Assembly: GCA_001783715.1 (NCBI GenBank)
Contig: MFNF01000025.1
Coordinates: forward strand, 1 to 34,170
DNA from: Candidatus Lambdaproteobacteria bacterium RIFOXYD2_FULL_56_26
Lineage (GTDB): Bacteria > SAR324 > XYD2-FULL-50-16
DNA: 34,170 nt
Direction: 5' to 3'
Made by a program: the position numbers and the translations under genes. The notes under the pieces are model-generated. The model saw only the letters and a list, made by a program, of their open reading frames with translations. It searched no databases and had not been told where the DNA came from. Of the stretch, positions 27,437-34,170 are shown one piece after another (within the stretch, counting starts at the first letter, position 1; each line of letters starts with the position of its first letter).

Positions 27437-27915
27437 CCTAAAAACTTCTTCGAGTCGAAGCAGGCTTCGATGTAATACTTTCCGCTCTTGGTCTCGAAGG
27501 GGATCAGGATGATCCTTGCGTCCACAAAGTGTTTGATCTCGTGGTCCAGCCCCCGGTAGGTGACCGGGATCCCGGCGGAGAAGTGGAAGCCCAGTTTGGC
27601 CAACTCACGGCGGGCCTCACCGCTGACCATGTTCACAATTTCCCCGACCATGTCCACGATTTCATCGTCAATGTCGGCGTACTCTTGGCCGAACATCTGT
27701 TGAGCGACGGCGAGGATGCAACTCTTGCTGAAACTGATCCCGATCGACCCTTTGGATTCTCCGGTCAATTCGATGACCGCCGAAAGCTCTCCCAGCGCCT
27801 TGGTGCTGGATTCTTCCTTGAGGGCAGGCCGACCCGGCTTGGACTCCATGAACGCCATGGTGCTCAAGACCTTTTTGGTCGCAATGATAAATGGGTTTAT
27901 GTATTCAACCTTCAC
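27433..27915 (-). CDS. cheX: CheX-family CheY-P phosphatase-like protein
   Basis: A 160-residue CheX-like protein, close to the length of Thermotoga CheX (about 155). The phosphatase helix 'DEIVDMVGEIVNMVSGEARREL' (84-105) contains the E92-x-x-N95 pair used by CheX and CheC to hydrolyse CheY phosphate. The N-terminal 'VEYINPFIIATKKVLSTM' and C-terminal 'HFVDARIILIPFETKSGKYYIEACF' are also typical. GTG start at 27915 with GAGGTG upstream; the start overlaps the rluD stop by 11 bases. No cheY, cheA or receptor gene lies in the window, so the response regulator it serves is unknown. It shares a CTAG stop with the convergent exchanger gene. Confidence 0.88.
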   Translation of the reverse strand: MKVEYINPFIIATKKVLSTMAFMESKPGRPALKEESSTKALGELSAVIELTGESKGSIGISFSKSCILAVAQQMFGQEYADIDDEIVDMVGEIVNMVSGEARRELAKLGFHFSAGIPVTYRGLDHEIKHFVDARIILIPFETKSGKYYIEACFDSKKFLG

Positions 27916-28849
27916 CTGACACCTCTTCTAACTGCCTCACCAAAGCCGACATTTCCTCAGGCATTTCCACCTCAAAAAACATAGGCTCTCCAGAGACAGG
28001 GTGGGTAAACCCCAGGCTTTGCGCATGTAACGCTTGGCCCTCAAAGCTGCGCAATCCCTCCACCACCGAAGGTGGGTAAATCCGGCTCAAATCCCGGTAC
28101 TGCCCGTAGAGTGGGTCTCCAACCAACGGGTGGCCGATATGGCTCAAGTGGACCCGAATCTGGTGGGTCCTCCCGGTTTCCAACCGGCAAGCCACCAAGC
28201 TGAGTTTACGAAACAACTTCAGCCTGTGGTAATGGGTCACCGCCCGCTTTCCGTCGGCCCGAACGGCGAACTTCATTCGCTCTCTGGGGTGCCGTCCCAA
28301 ACAAAAGTCAATCGTCCCGGCCGGTTGGGCCAACTCTCCCCAGACCAGCGCTACATAACGGCGCTCAATGCTGTGGACCCGAAACTGTTCGGCCAGCCCC
28401 TCTTGGGCTTGGTCGGACTTGGCGACCACCAGCAACCCGGAAGTGTCCTTGTCGATCCGGTGCACAATCCCTGGCCGAAGCCCATTCTCCCTGGCCAGCC
28501 GGGTATGGTAAAGCAAGAAATTGACCAAACTGTCTTCATGGTGCCCCGGAGATGGATGAGTTACCATACCTCGGGGTTTGTTGACAAGAAGAAGGTCCTC
28601 ATCCTCGTAAACGATTTCAAGCGGAAAAGCCACCGGCTTGGCGTTCTCCGGCAAGCTGGGTGGCAGCTCAAACTCAACGGTTTCTCCAGCCTGGAGCAAT
28701 TTTTTGGGGCTTTCTTCCGCTTCGCCGTCCACCAGCACCAGCCCCAGCTTGATCATCCGCTGGGCCTTGCTGCGGGTGCCGACCCATTCGACCAGCCCCA
28801 GGTCCAACCGGACCCCTTCCTGCTCCGCCGCCACCACAAAGTTGCCCAT
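27905..28849 (-). CDS. RluD-type 23S rRNA/RNA pseudouridine synthase
   Basis: A 314-residue pseudouridine synthase of the RluA family. An S4 RNA-binding domain occupies about 15-62 ('EWVGTRSKAQRMIKLGLVLVDG'); the catalytic domain holds 'HRIDKDTSGLLVVAKS' with catalytic Asp133, 'ALVWGEL', and 'LETGRTHQIRVHLSHIGHPLVGDPLYG'. The S4 domain plus these motifs points to RluD (helix 69 of 23S rRNA) among RluA-family members, but RluC-like activity cannot be excluded. The ATG at 28849 is preferred to a TTG just upstream; it overlaps the rng stop in TGATG. Its end overlaps cheX by 11 bases. Confidence 0.92.
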   Translation of the reverse strand: MGNFVVAAEQEGVRLDLGLVEWVGTRSKAQRMIKLGLVLVDGEAEESPKKLLQAGETVEFELPPSLPENAKPVAFPLEIVYEDEDLLLVNKPRGMVTHPSPGHHEDSLVNFLLYHTRLARENGLRPGIVHRIDKDTSGLLVVAKSDQAQEGLAEQFRVHSIERRYVALVWGELAQPAGTIDFCLGRHPRERMKFAVRADGKRAVTHYHRLKLFRKLSLVACRLETGRTHQIRVHLSHIGHPLVGDPLYGQYRDLSRIYPPSVVEGLRSFEGQALHAQSLGFTHPVSGEPMFFEVEMPEEMSALVRQLEEVSGEG

Positions 28850-30369
28850 CAAAACTCGAAGAGCTCAAATTGTTCGTGATGATACCGCTCGGAGGTTTGT
28901 AGGGATAGTGTCCCTTTGAGCAGTTTTTCCATCGACCGGAAGGTGTCCATCTCCTCCACTTCCAGGTATTCGGCCAGATCCGGGTGCAGGCCCAAAAGCA
29001 GGTTTTCCGGCGGGTCCACTTCCTTGGTCAGCCGGGCAATCTCTCGGTACACTTCATAGATCATGGTCGCCGGGCTTTTGATCCTAGCCCTGCCGTCACA
29101 GTAGGGGCAAGCCTCCCGGAGGTACCGGCCCAGGTTTTCCCGGTTCCGTTTGCGGGTCATCTCCACCAGCCCCATCTCGCTGATCGGCAGTACCTTGGTC
29201 CGGGCCTTGTCTTTTTTCAGCTCTTCCTTGAGCAGGTTAAACACCTTCTGGCGGTTTTCCATCGATTCCATGTCGATGAAGTCGATGATGATGATCCCGC
29301 CAATGTCTCGCAGCTTGAGCTGGTGGACGATCTCCACCGAAGATTCCAGGTTGGTGGTCAAGATGGTGTCTTCGTGGCTGCTGCTGCCGGTGAAGCTGCC
29401 GGTGTTCACGTCGATGGCGGTCAGGGCTTCGGTTTGGTCGATCACCAAATACCCGCCCGACTTGAGCCAGACCTTGCGGGACAAGGCCCGGTCGATCTCC
29501 AGGCTGATGCCATAATGGTCAAAGATCAACACTTTGCGTTTGAACAGCTTGAGAATCCCGCTGTACTTGGGCAGGTAGGTGTTCAGGTGTTTTTTAAGCT
29601 TCTCGTACTCGGTCGGGTCGTCAATGTCCAACAACTCAACCTCGGGGCTCAACATGTCCCGGATGGTACGGAAAGTGAGGTTCAGGTCTTCGTACAAAAT
29701 CGCCGGGGACTTGTAGGTCTTGAACTTCCGCTCCACTTCGGTCCAGGTGGAGATCAGGTAGTCCACATCGTTTTGGAATTCCTCTTCACTCCTGCCCGCA
29801 GCCACGGTACGGACGATAAACCCGGTTCCTTCCGGCTTAACGGAGCTGACGATCTTGCGCAGCCGGGCCCGCTCCTTTTCGTCTCGGATCTGCCGACTGA
29901 CCCCCACATTGTTGACATGGGGCATAAACACCAGGTTACGGCCCGGCAGGGTGATGTTGCAGGTGATCCGGGCCCCTTTGGTGCCGATCGGGCCTTTGGA
30001 GACCTGGACCATGATGTCCTGGCCTTCCTTGATCAGTTGGCCGATTTCCGGTCGGTTTTTCTTGGGCTTGCCGCTGGACCGTTTGACCCCGCCTTCCTCG
30101 TCATCCACCAAGGCTTCGTCCGGCTCCACGTCCACTTCGTCATCGGTACGGATGTCGTCCACATACAAAAAGGCGGCTTTTTCAAGGCCAATGTCGATGA
30201 AGGCGGACTCCATTCCGGGCAGGACCTTCAAGACCCGGCCCTTGTAGATGTTGCCGACGACGCTTTTGTTTTTCTCTCGTTCGTAAAACAGCTCCGAGAC
30301 CATGCCGTCTTCGAGCAGAGCCACTCGAATCTCATGTTTGGCGTGGTTGATAATGATCTTTTTTGCCAT
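28849..30369 (-). CDS. rng: Ribonuclease G/E family endoribonuclease
   Basis: Single-strand-specific endoribonuclease acting in rRNA maturation and mRNA decay. From the ATG at 30369 (GGAG site) it is 506 residues, close to RNase G (489) and lacking the long C-terminal scaffold of RNase E. S1 domain about 35-135, interrupted by an acidic then basic insert (76-106, 'DDEVDVEPDEALVDDEEGG'). Catalytic Mg2+ ligands D320 (DVNTGSFTG) and D363 (IIDFIDM) match E. coli RNase E D303/D346. The zinc-link CPYC (C421, C424) is intact. The stop overlaps the rluD start, giving an RNA-processing operon rng-rluD-cheX. Confidence 0.95.
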   Translation of the reverse strand: MAKKIIINHAKHEIRVALLEDGMVSELFYEREKNKSVVGNIYKGRVLKVLPGMESAFIDIGLEKAAFLYVDDIRTDDEVDVEPDEALVDDEEGGVKRSSGKPKKNRPEIGQLIKEGQDIMVQVSKGPIGTKGARITCNITLPGRNLVFMPHVNNVGVSRQIRDEKERARLRKIVSSVKPEGTGFIVRTVAAGRSEEEFQNDVDYLISTWTEVERKFKTYKSPAILYEDLNLTFRTIRDMLSPEVELLDIDDPTEYEKLKKHLNTYLPKYSGILKLFKRKVLIFDHYGISLEIDRALSRKVWLKSGGYLVIDQTEALTAIDVNTGSFTGSSSHEDTILTTNLESSVEIVHQLKLRDIGGIIIIDFIDMESMENRQKVFNLLKEELKKDKARTKVLPISEMGLVEMTRKRNRENLGRYLREACPYCDGRARIKSPATMIYEVYREIARLTKEVDPPENLLLGLHPDLAEYLEVEEMDTFRSMEKLLKGTLSLQTSERYHHEQFELFEF

Positions 30370-30705
30370 CAAGGCTCCACTTGTACACACAAGCCGCCTC
30401 AAGACAACCTCCTGCCTGGGTCCCTACGGCCAACGCCTAGCCCCGCTTTGGTTCGGCTTGTGAAAAAAGCGGCTCCAAGGGTGAAATCGGAGGCGCTTTT
30501 GGGGTAAACACAAGCACAAGCAGAGGCTTTTATGGTAAAGCGTCGGTAAATAACGGGCTCAGGGCCGGATCTGTTGTTCTTCGGTTTGTGGTGGTTGTTA
30601 AAAAATCGTCTTCCGCTCGCTTTTTGTAGTTCCTGGTCCGGTCAAAAGCGGGCTTGGACCCAAAAACATCCTTGGACCCGTCCTTGGGCCCCATTCCTAG
30701 GCCAG
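30370..30705 (-). other. 336-base non-coding gap between rng and ribH
   Basis: No ORF with a supported start is seen on either strand. The part near rng should hold the rng leader and promoter; a TTGTCT / TACAAG pair with 16-base spacing lies just before the start but leaves almost no leader, so it is not called. The part near ribH holds a small inverted repeat CCTAG-GCCAG-CTAGG (30696-30710) overlapping the ribH stop codon and three short direct repeats of CTTGGRCCC. No tRNA-like or riboswitch-like structure was recognised. Confidence 0.6.
30653..30691. repeat. Three short direct repeats CTTGGRCCC
   Basis: CTTGGACCC occurs at 30653-30661 and again at 30671-30679 (18-base period); CTTGGGCCC follows at 30683-30691. 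They lie downstream of ribH in the non-coding gap. Function is not known; they could be remnants of a transcript-end structure or a protein-binding site. Confidence 0.6.
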
Positions 30706-31176
30706 CTAGGAAATCTTTTTATAAAGATCAATGAGTTCGATCAGGCCGTTCATGCTGTCGGCCCCTTTGTTGCCCGACTTGGTTCCAGCCCGTTCAATCG
30801 CCTGCTCGATGTCGTCGGTGGTCAAGACCCCAAAGGAAACCGGAACCCCGGTCTCCAGGGAAACCTGGGCGACCCCTTTGGCGACTTCGGAGGCGACATA
30901 GTCAAAGTGAGGGGTAGAACCCCGGATCACCGCCCCTAAGGCCAAGATGCCTTCAAATTTTTTGGTCGCCGCCGCCTTTTTGCAGGCCAGGGGGATCTCG
31001 TAGGCCCCAGGCACCCGAATGACGGTCAGGTCTTCCAGCTTCCCGCCGTGCCGGGAGAAGGTATCCAAGGCCCCTTCGAGCAGCTTGCCGGTGATAAAGT
31101 CGTTGAACCTTGCCACCACGATCGCCAGTTTCAGACCTTTGGCGTTGAAATGGCCTTCCAATTGGACGTAACCCAT
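30706..31176 (-). CDS. ribH: 6,7-dimethyl-8-ribityllumazine synthase
   Basis: Condenses 3,4-dihydroxy-2-butanone 4-phosphate with 5-amino-6-ribitylaminouracil, the penultimate step of riboflavin synthesis; forms pentamers or 60-mer capsids. The 156-residue length is standard. Motifs: '[11 protein letters not shown]' (19-29), 'VPGAYEIPL' (55-63), '[19 protein letters not shown]' (79-97) with His90 as the general acid, and '[15 protein letters not shown]'. GAGGAA precedes the ATG. It lies 12 bases after ribBA, supplying the enzyme that uses both RibBA-derived branches. Confidence 0.97.
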   Translation of the reverse strand: MGYVQLEGHFNAKGLKLAIVVARFNDFITGKLLEGALDTFSRHGGKLEDLTVIRVPGAYEIPLACKKAAATKKFEGILALGAVIRGSTPHFDYVASEVAKGVAQVSLETGVPVSFGVLTTDDIEQAIERAGTKSGNKGADSMNGLIELIDLYKKIS

Positions 31177-31188
31177 CTTGTTCCTCGT

Positions 31189-32409
31189 TTAGGGATGGTC
31201 TTTGAGGCTCAGCATGTGGCCGAGCTTTTGTTTCTTGGTGTTTAAATACTTGGAGTTGCCTGCATGGGCCTGGATTTCCAGCGGGACCCTTTCGATCACC
31301 TCCAGTCCATAACCTTCCAAACCAATGATTTTTCTAGGGTTGTTGGTGATCAGCCGGATCTTGTGGACCCCCAAATGGGCCAAAACCTGGGCACCAAAGC
31401 CATAGTCCCGCAAGTCGGCCTCAAAGCCCAACTGCTCGTTGGCTTCAACCGTGTCGGCCCCTTGGTCTTGCAGACTGTAGGCCTTGAGCTTGTTTAAAAT
31501 CCCGATCCCCCGGCCCTCTTGGGCCAAGTACAACACCACCCCTTGCCCTTCCGCCTCAATCAGCCGCATCGCTTGGTGCAGTTGGGGGCCGCAGTCACAA
31601 CGGGACGAGCCAAAAACATCGCCGGTCAAACATTCGCTGTGCACCCGCACCAGGACCGGATCGTTTTTCTTCCACTCCCCCTTGATCAGGGCGATGTAGT
31701 TTTCCCCGTTCAGCTTGTTGGTGAAACCCTGGATCTTAAATTCCCCAGCGATTTCGGTAGGCAACCGGGCCTCGGCAACCATTTCCACCATCACCTCATG
31801 GCTCATCCGGTATTTGATCAATTCGGCGATGGTGACGATCTTGAGTTTAAATTGGTCGGCAAACTCCCGGAGTTCGGCGTACCGGGCCATGGTGCCGTCA
31901 TCGTTCATGATCTCGCAGATCACCCCCGAGGGATTGAGCCCCGCCAACCGGGCCAGATCCACCGACCCTTCGGTTTGCCCCGCCCGTTGCAGCACTCCGC
32001 CCAACTTGGCCTTGAGCGGGAAAATGTGCCCGGGGATGGAGATGTCCGAGGGTTTGGCTTCCGGTCTAATGGCGGTCAAGACGGTGTGGGACCGGTCAGC
32101 GGCGGAGATACCGGTGGTCACCCCGGTAGAGGCTTCAATGGAGACAGTGAAGTTGGTGCCAAATACCGAAGTGTTTTTTGCCGCCATCATCGGCAATTCC
32201 AGCTTGACCACCTGCTCTTCGGTCAAGGTCAGGCAGATCAAACCCCGGCCATGTTTGGCCATAAAGTTGACCGCTTCGGGGGTAGCGAACTCGGCGGCAC
32301 AGCAGAGATCCCCTTCGTTTTCCCGGTCCTCGTCGTCCACCAGGACAATCATCTCGCCCCGCTTGATCGCCTCAATGGCCTGGGGAATCGAGTCAAACTT
32401 TTTGCTCAT
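31189..32409 (-). CDS. ribBA: Bifunctional DHBP synthase / GTP cyclohydrolase II, RibB His replaced by Gln
   Basis: A fusion of 406 residues that should supply both precursors of riboflavin. RibB part (1-205): 'DDEDRENEGD' with E30 conserved, 'GVTTGISAADR', 'FPLKAKLGG', but the usual G-H-T-E-A motif reads G-Q-T-E-G (Gln145, codon CAA). That His is a Mg2+ ligand in E. coli RibB (His153), so DHBP synthase activity is in question. RibA part (206-406): zinc ligands C260, C271 and C273 in 'CLTGDVFGSSRCDCG', 'AQEGRGIG' and 'NNPRK' are intact. The ATG at 32409 fits the family start, although the frame is open to 32517. ribH follows after 12 bases. No FMN riboswitch is seen upstream. Confidence 0.93.
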   Translation of the reverse strand: MSKKFDSIPQAIEAIKRGEMIVLVDDEDRENEGDLCCAAEFATPEAVNFMAKHGRGLICLTLTEEQVVKLELPMMAAKNTSVFGTNFTVSIEASTGVTTGISAADRSHTVLTAIRPEAKPSDISIPGHIFPLKAKLGGVLQRAGQTEGSVDLARLAGLNPSGVICEIMNDDGTMARYAELREFADQFKLKIVTIAELIKYRMSHEVMVEMVAEARLPTEIAGEFKIQGFTNKLNGENYIALIKGEWKKNDPVLVRVHSECLTGDVFGSSRCDCGPQLHQAMRLIEAEGQGVVLYLAQEGRGIGILNKLKAYSLQDQGADTVEANEQLGFEADLRDYGFGAQVLAHLGVHKIRLITNNPRKIIGLEGYGLEVIERVPLEIQAHAGNSKYLNTKKQKLGHMLSLKDHP

Positions 32410-32541
32410 GCTTTTGTCCAAGCCCCAAACCCTGGGGAGCAGTTCCGGTTGGGTCTTCCTCAGCCGCAAGGGACGGTTTCCCTCGAACAAAATCGAGGCC
32501 GGGAAAACGGGTGTCAACGGTTTAAGGTCTGTAAGGCTCGA

Positions 32542-32570
32542 ATTGTAGGGTAGTCTGTCAAAAAAGACAA
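32542..32570 (-). promoter_or_regulatory. Putative sigma70 promoter for ribBA-ribH
   Basis: On the minus strand TTGTCT (32570-32565) and TACAAT (32547-32542) are separated by exactly 17 bases. Transcription would start near 32535, leaving a leader of about 125 bases before the ribBA ATG. The -35 forms the right arm of the dnaE terminator hairpin. The long leader would leave room for regulation, but I find no FMN riboswitch consensus in it. Confidence 0.45.
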
Positions 32571-32579
32571 TCCTTGTCT
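32560..32579 (-). terminator. Rho-independent terminator of dnaE
   Basis: Starting at the last base of the dnaE TGA, AGACAA-GGA-TTGTCT forms a 6-bp stem with a 3-base loop, followed by six T residues on the minus strand (32565-32560). Short stem, but position and T-tract fit an intrinsic terminator. Confidence 0.6.
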
Positions 32580-34170
32580 CAGGAGCTTTTCTTCAGCTCC
32601 CCCGGTTCCTCCGGGCGGTACTCCAGTTTGAATTCAAAGCCGATCCCCGGCAGGGTTTCGGAGATCTGGTCCAAAAAGGCTTCGCTGGCCCGCACCGAGG
32701 CCCCCAGGTCCAGCCGCACCCCCAGGCCCTCGTTGGTGAAGACCTTGGCATAAACCCGACAGCGCCCCGAGGCACCGAAGACCAAGACCTTCAACCGGTT
32801 GATCTGCTCCAGGCCCGTCCCTTGGGGCAGTTTGAGGGTCAGTTCGACCGCCGTTTCCTCCCGGAGCTTGGGCAGAGGGGTGATTTTTTCGGTGGCCAGG
32901 GAGGTTCCATTGTACCTGCCGCTCACCAACACCGGCTCCCCCGGCTCAATCGCTTCGGCCAACTGCTCAAAGGCCGCCGGGAAAACCACCGCCTCATAGC
33001 TGCCATACTGGTCTTCCAGCTTGAGCACCGCCATCTTTTCGTTTTTCCGGGTCATCTTGACCACCTTGGACTGCAAGACTCCCAAGAGCCTCATTTGGGA
33101 TTTGGGTTTAAAGGTCTTTTCCTCGTCCCGGAGCGCCCAAGAAGGGGTTAGGGTGACAAATCTGGCGATTTCCTGGGCATAAGGGTCCAAGGGGTGGCCG
33201 GAGATAAAAAAGCCCAACGCCTCATATTCAAAACGGAGTTTTTCCTTGGGCTTCCAGTCCAAAACTTCCTTGAACTCCAGCCGGGCCTTGCACTTGTCCA
33301 GCTCCTTGGCATCCAGGAGGTCAAACAGGCTGGTCTGGTCTTCGATTTTCATCGACTTCTCGGAAGCCGCCAGCCCAAGGCAAGACTCAATCCCTTCATA
33401 CATCATCCGCCGGTTGGGCATCAGGGAATCAAAAACCCCAGACTTGACCAGTGCTTCCATCACCCGGCTGTTGAGCTTGGAAGCGTCAATGTTGCTAAAA
33501 ACCTGGGCGAGGTCGGCAAACTTGCCTGCATTTTTCCGGGCGGCAAAGATCGACTCCATCGCCGCCGAACCCACGCCCTTGATCGCCGAAAGGCCAAACC
33601 GGATCCGCCCTTGGTGGGTGGTAAAAACCAGTTCCGACTCATTGATGTCCGGGGCCAAAACCTCAATGCCCATCTCCCGGCATTCGGTGATCAACTTGAC
33701 GATGGAATCGGGCTTGCTGATCTCCGAGGTCAACAGGGCGGCCATAAACTCCACTTTGTAATTCGCCTTGAGCCAGGCAGTCTGGTAGCTGACCAGGGCA
33801 TAGGCGGCAGAGTGGGACTTGTTGAACCCATAACCGGCAAAGTAGTCGATCAGGTCAAAGATCTCCCCGGCCACCGCATCTGGCACCTTGGCACCACAAC
33901 CGGAGACAAATTCGGGGTTGGCCTTGCAGCCGTCGATAAAGATTTGCCGCTGTTCGGCCAAAATCTCGGCGATTTTTTTCCCAATCGCCCGGCGCAACAT
34001 GTCCGACTGGCCCAGGGTGAAGCCGCCCAGCACCTGGACCACCCGCATTACCTGTTCCTGATAAACCATGACCCCATAGGTTTCCCGCAGCACCCCAGCC
34101 ATCAGAGGGTGAGTGTAGATCACCTTCTGCCGGCCATGTTTGCGTTCCACAAAGTTTTCCACCATCCCCG
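32579..34170 (-). CDS. dnaE: DNA polymerase III alpha subunit, C-terminal part (5' end outside window)
   Basis: Catalytic subunit of the replicative polymerase; the window holds roughly the last 530 residues. The visible part begins in the polymerase core with 'VENFVERKHGRQKVIYTHP', then 'ETYGVMVYQEQVMRVVQVLGGFTLGQSDMLRRAIGKK' (fingers), 'FAGYGFNKSHSAAYALVSYQTAWLKANY', 'AIKGVGSAAMESI' (helix-hairpin-helix), 'LGFFISGHPLDPYAQEI' and an OB-fold with 'MAVLKLEDQYGSYEAVVFP'. The PHP domain and the catalytic aspartates lie beyond the right edge. The ORF stays open to the edge. It ends in a terminator-like hairpin before the ribBA promoter, so the rib genes are probably a separate unit. Confidence 0.96.
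   Translation of the reverse strand, partial: GMVENFVERKHGRQKVIYTHPLMAGVLRETYGVMVYQEQVMRVVQVLGGFTLGQSDMLRRAIGKKIAEILAEQRQIFIDGCKANPEFVSGCGAKVPDAVAGEIFDLIDYFAGYGFNKSHSAAYALVSYQTAWLKANYKVEFMAALLTSEISKPDSIVKLITECREMGIEVLAPDINESELVFTTHQGRIRFGLSAIKGVGSAAMESIFAARKNAGKFADLAQVFSNIDASKLNSRVMEALVKSGVFDSLMPNRRMMYEGIESCLGLAASEKSMKIEDQTSLFDLLDAKELDKCKARLEFKEVLDWKPKEKLRFEYEALGFFISGHPLDPYAQEIARFVTLTPSWALRDEEKTFKPKSQMRLLGVLQSKVVKMTRKNEKMAVLKLEDQYGSYEAVVFPAAFEQLAEAIEPGEPVLVSGRYNGTSLATEKITPLPKLREETAVELTLKLPQGTGLEQINRLKVLVFGASGRCRVYAKVFTNEGLGVRLDLGASVRASEAFLDQISETLPGIGFEFKLEYRPEEPGELKKSS

Noticed and set aside
32410-32541. FMN riboswitch upstream of ribBA
   Set aside because: The leader is long enough, but I find none of the conserved RFN element blocks in it.

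Overview
The window is a compact, GC-rich bacterial chromosome segment from a Gram-negative (diderm) organism. The evidence for an outer membrane is direct: lipid A genes (lpxA, lpxB, fabZ), an OmpH/Skp chaperone, type II secretion pseudopilins, a lipoprotein and a probable outer-membrane barrel. The gene mix (RNase G/E, fused RibBA, DUF3334, CheX, deltaproteobacterial-style T2SS genes) suggests a deltaproteobacterial-grade or SAR324-like lineage, but no rRNA is present and this placement is only an inference. Genes are densely packed with many 4-base ATGA overlaps. No tRNA, rRNA, insertion sequence, phage gene or CRISPR array was seen.

Layout. 1-5714 (minus strand): uvrA, a TfoX-N protein, a DUF2461 protein and pyrG, which is cut by the left edge just after its catalytic Glu. 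A possible 30-residue hydrophobic ORF precedes uvrA. 5997-8281 (plus): a tight three-gene operon of unknown role, made of a membrane protein with four DUF350-like units, a Cys-rich cytoplasmic protein, and a DUF3334/CheX-like protein with a DPFAAAQ-repeat tail. 8286-11364 (minus): gspG-H-I-J-K, all overlapping. 11584-12147: a small exported protein of unknown function. 12217-16286: an ABC-F ATPase diverging from a CASTOR/POLLUX-type channel, with good promoter candidates between them. 16296-19222: a J-domain protein with an unusual Cys/HGPYWY N-terminus, a possible two-TM small protein, an anchored periplasmic protein and a CPBP protease. 19309-23254: an outer-membrane/lipid A operon skp-fabZ-lpxA-(Gfo/Idh/MocA oxidoreductase)-lpxB. 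23424-25639: a probable small barrel and a YD-repeat-like lipoprotein. 25739-27436: a BAX-inhibitor-1 protein and a Na+/Ca2+ exchanger. 27433-30369 (minus): rng-rluD-cheX, overlapping. 30706-32409 (minus): ribBA and ribH. 32579-34170 (minus): the C-terminal part of dnaE.

The most interesting points are: the DUF350 / Cys-protein / DUF3334 operon; an oxidoreductase between lpxA and lpxB in the position of gnnA, which hints at a 2,3-diamino sugar in lipid A; a RibB domain in RibBA whose metal-ligand His is replaced by Gln; a BI-1 / Ca2+-exchanger pair; the J-domain fusion; and two CheX-like proteins with no other chemotaxis gene in view.
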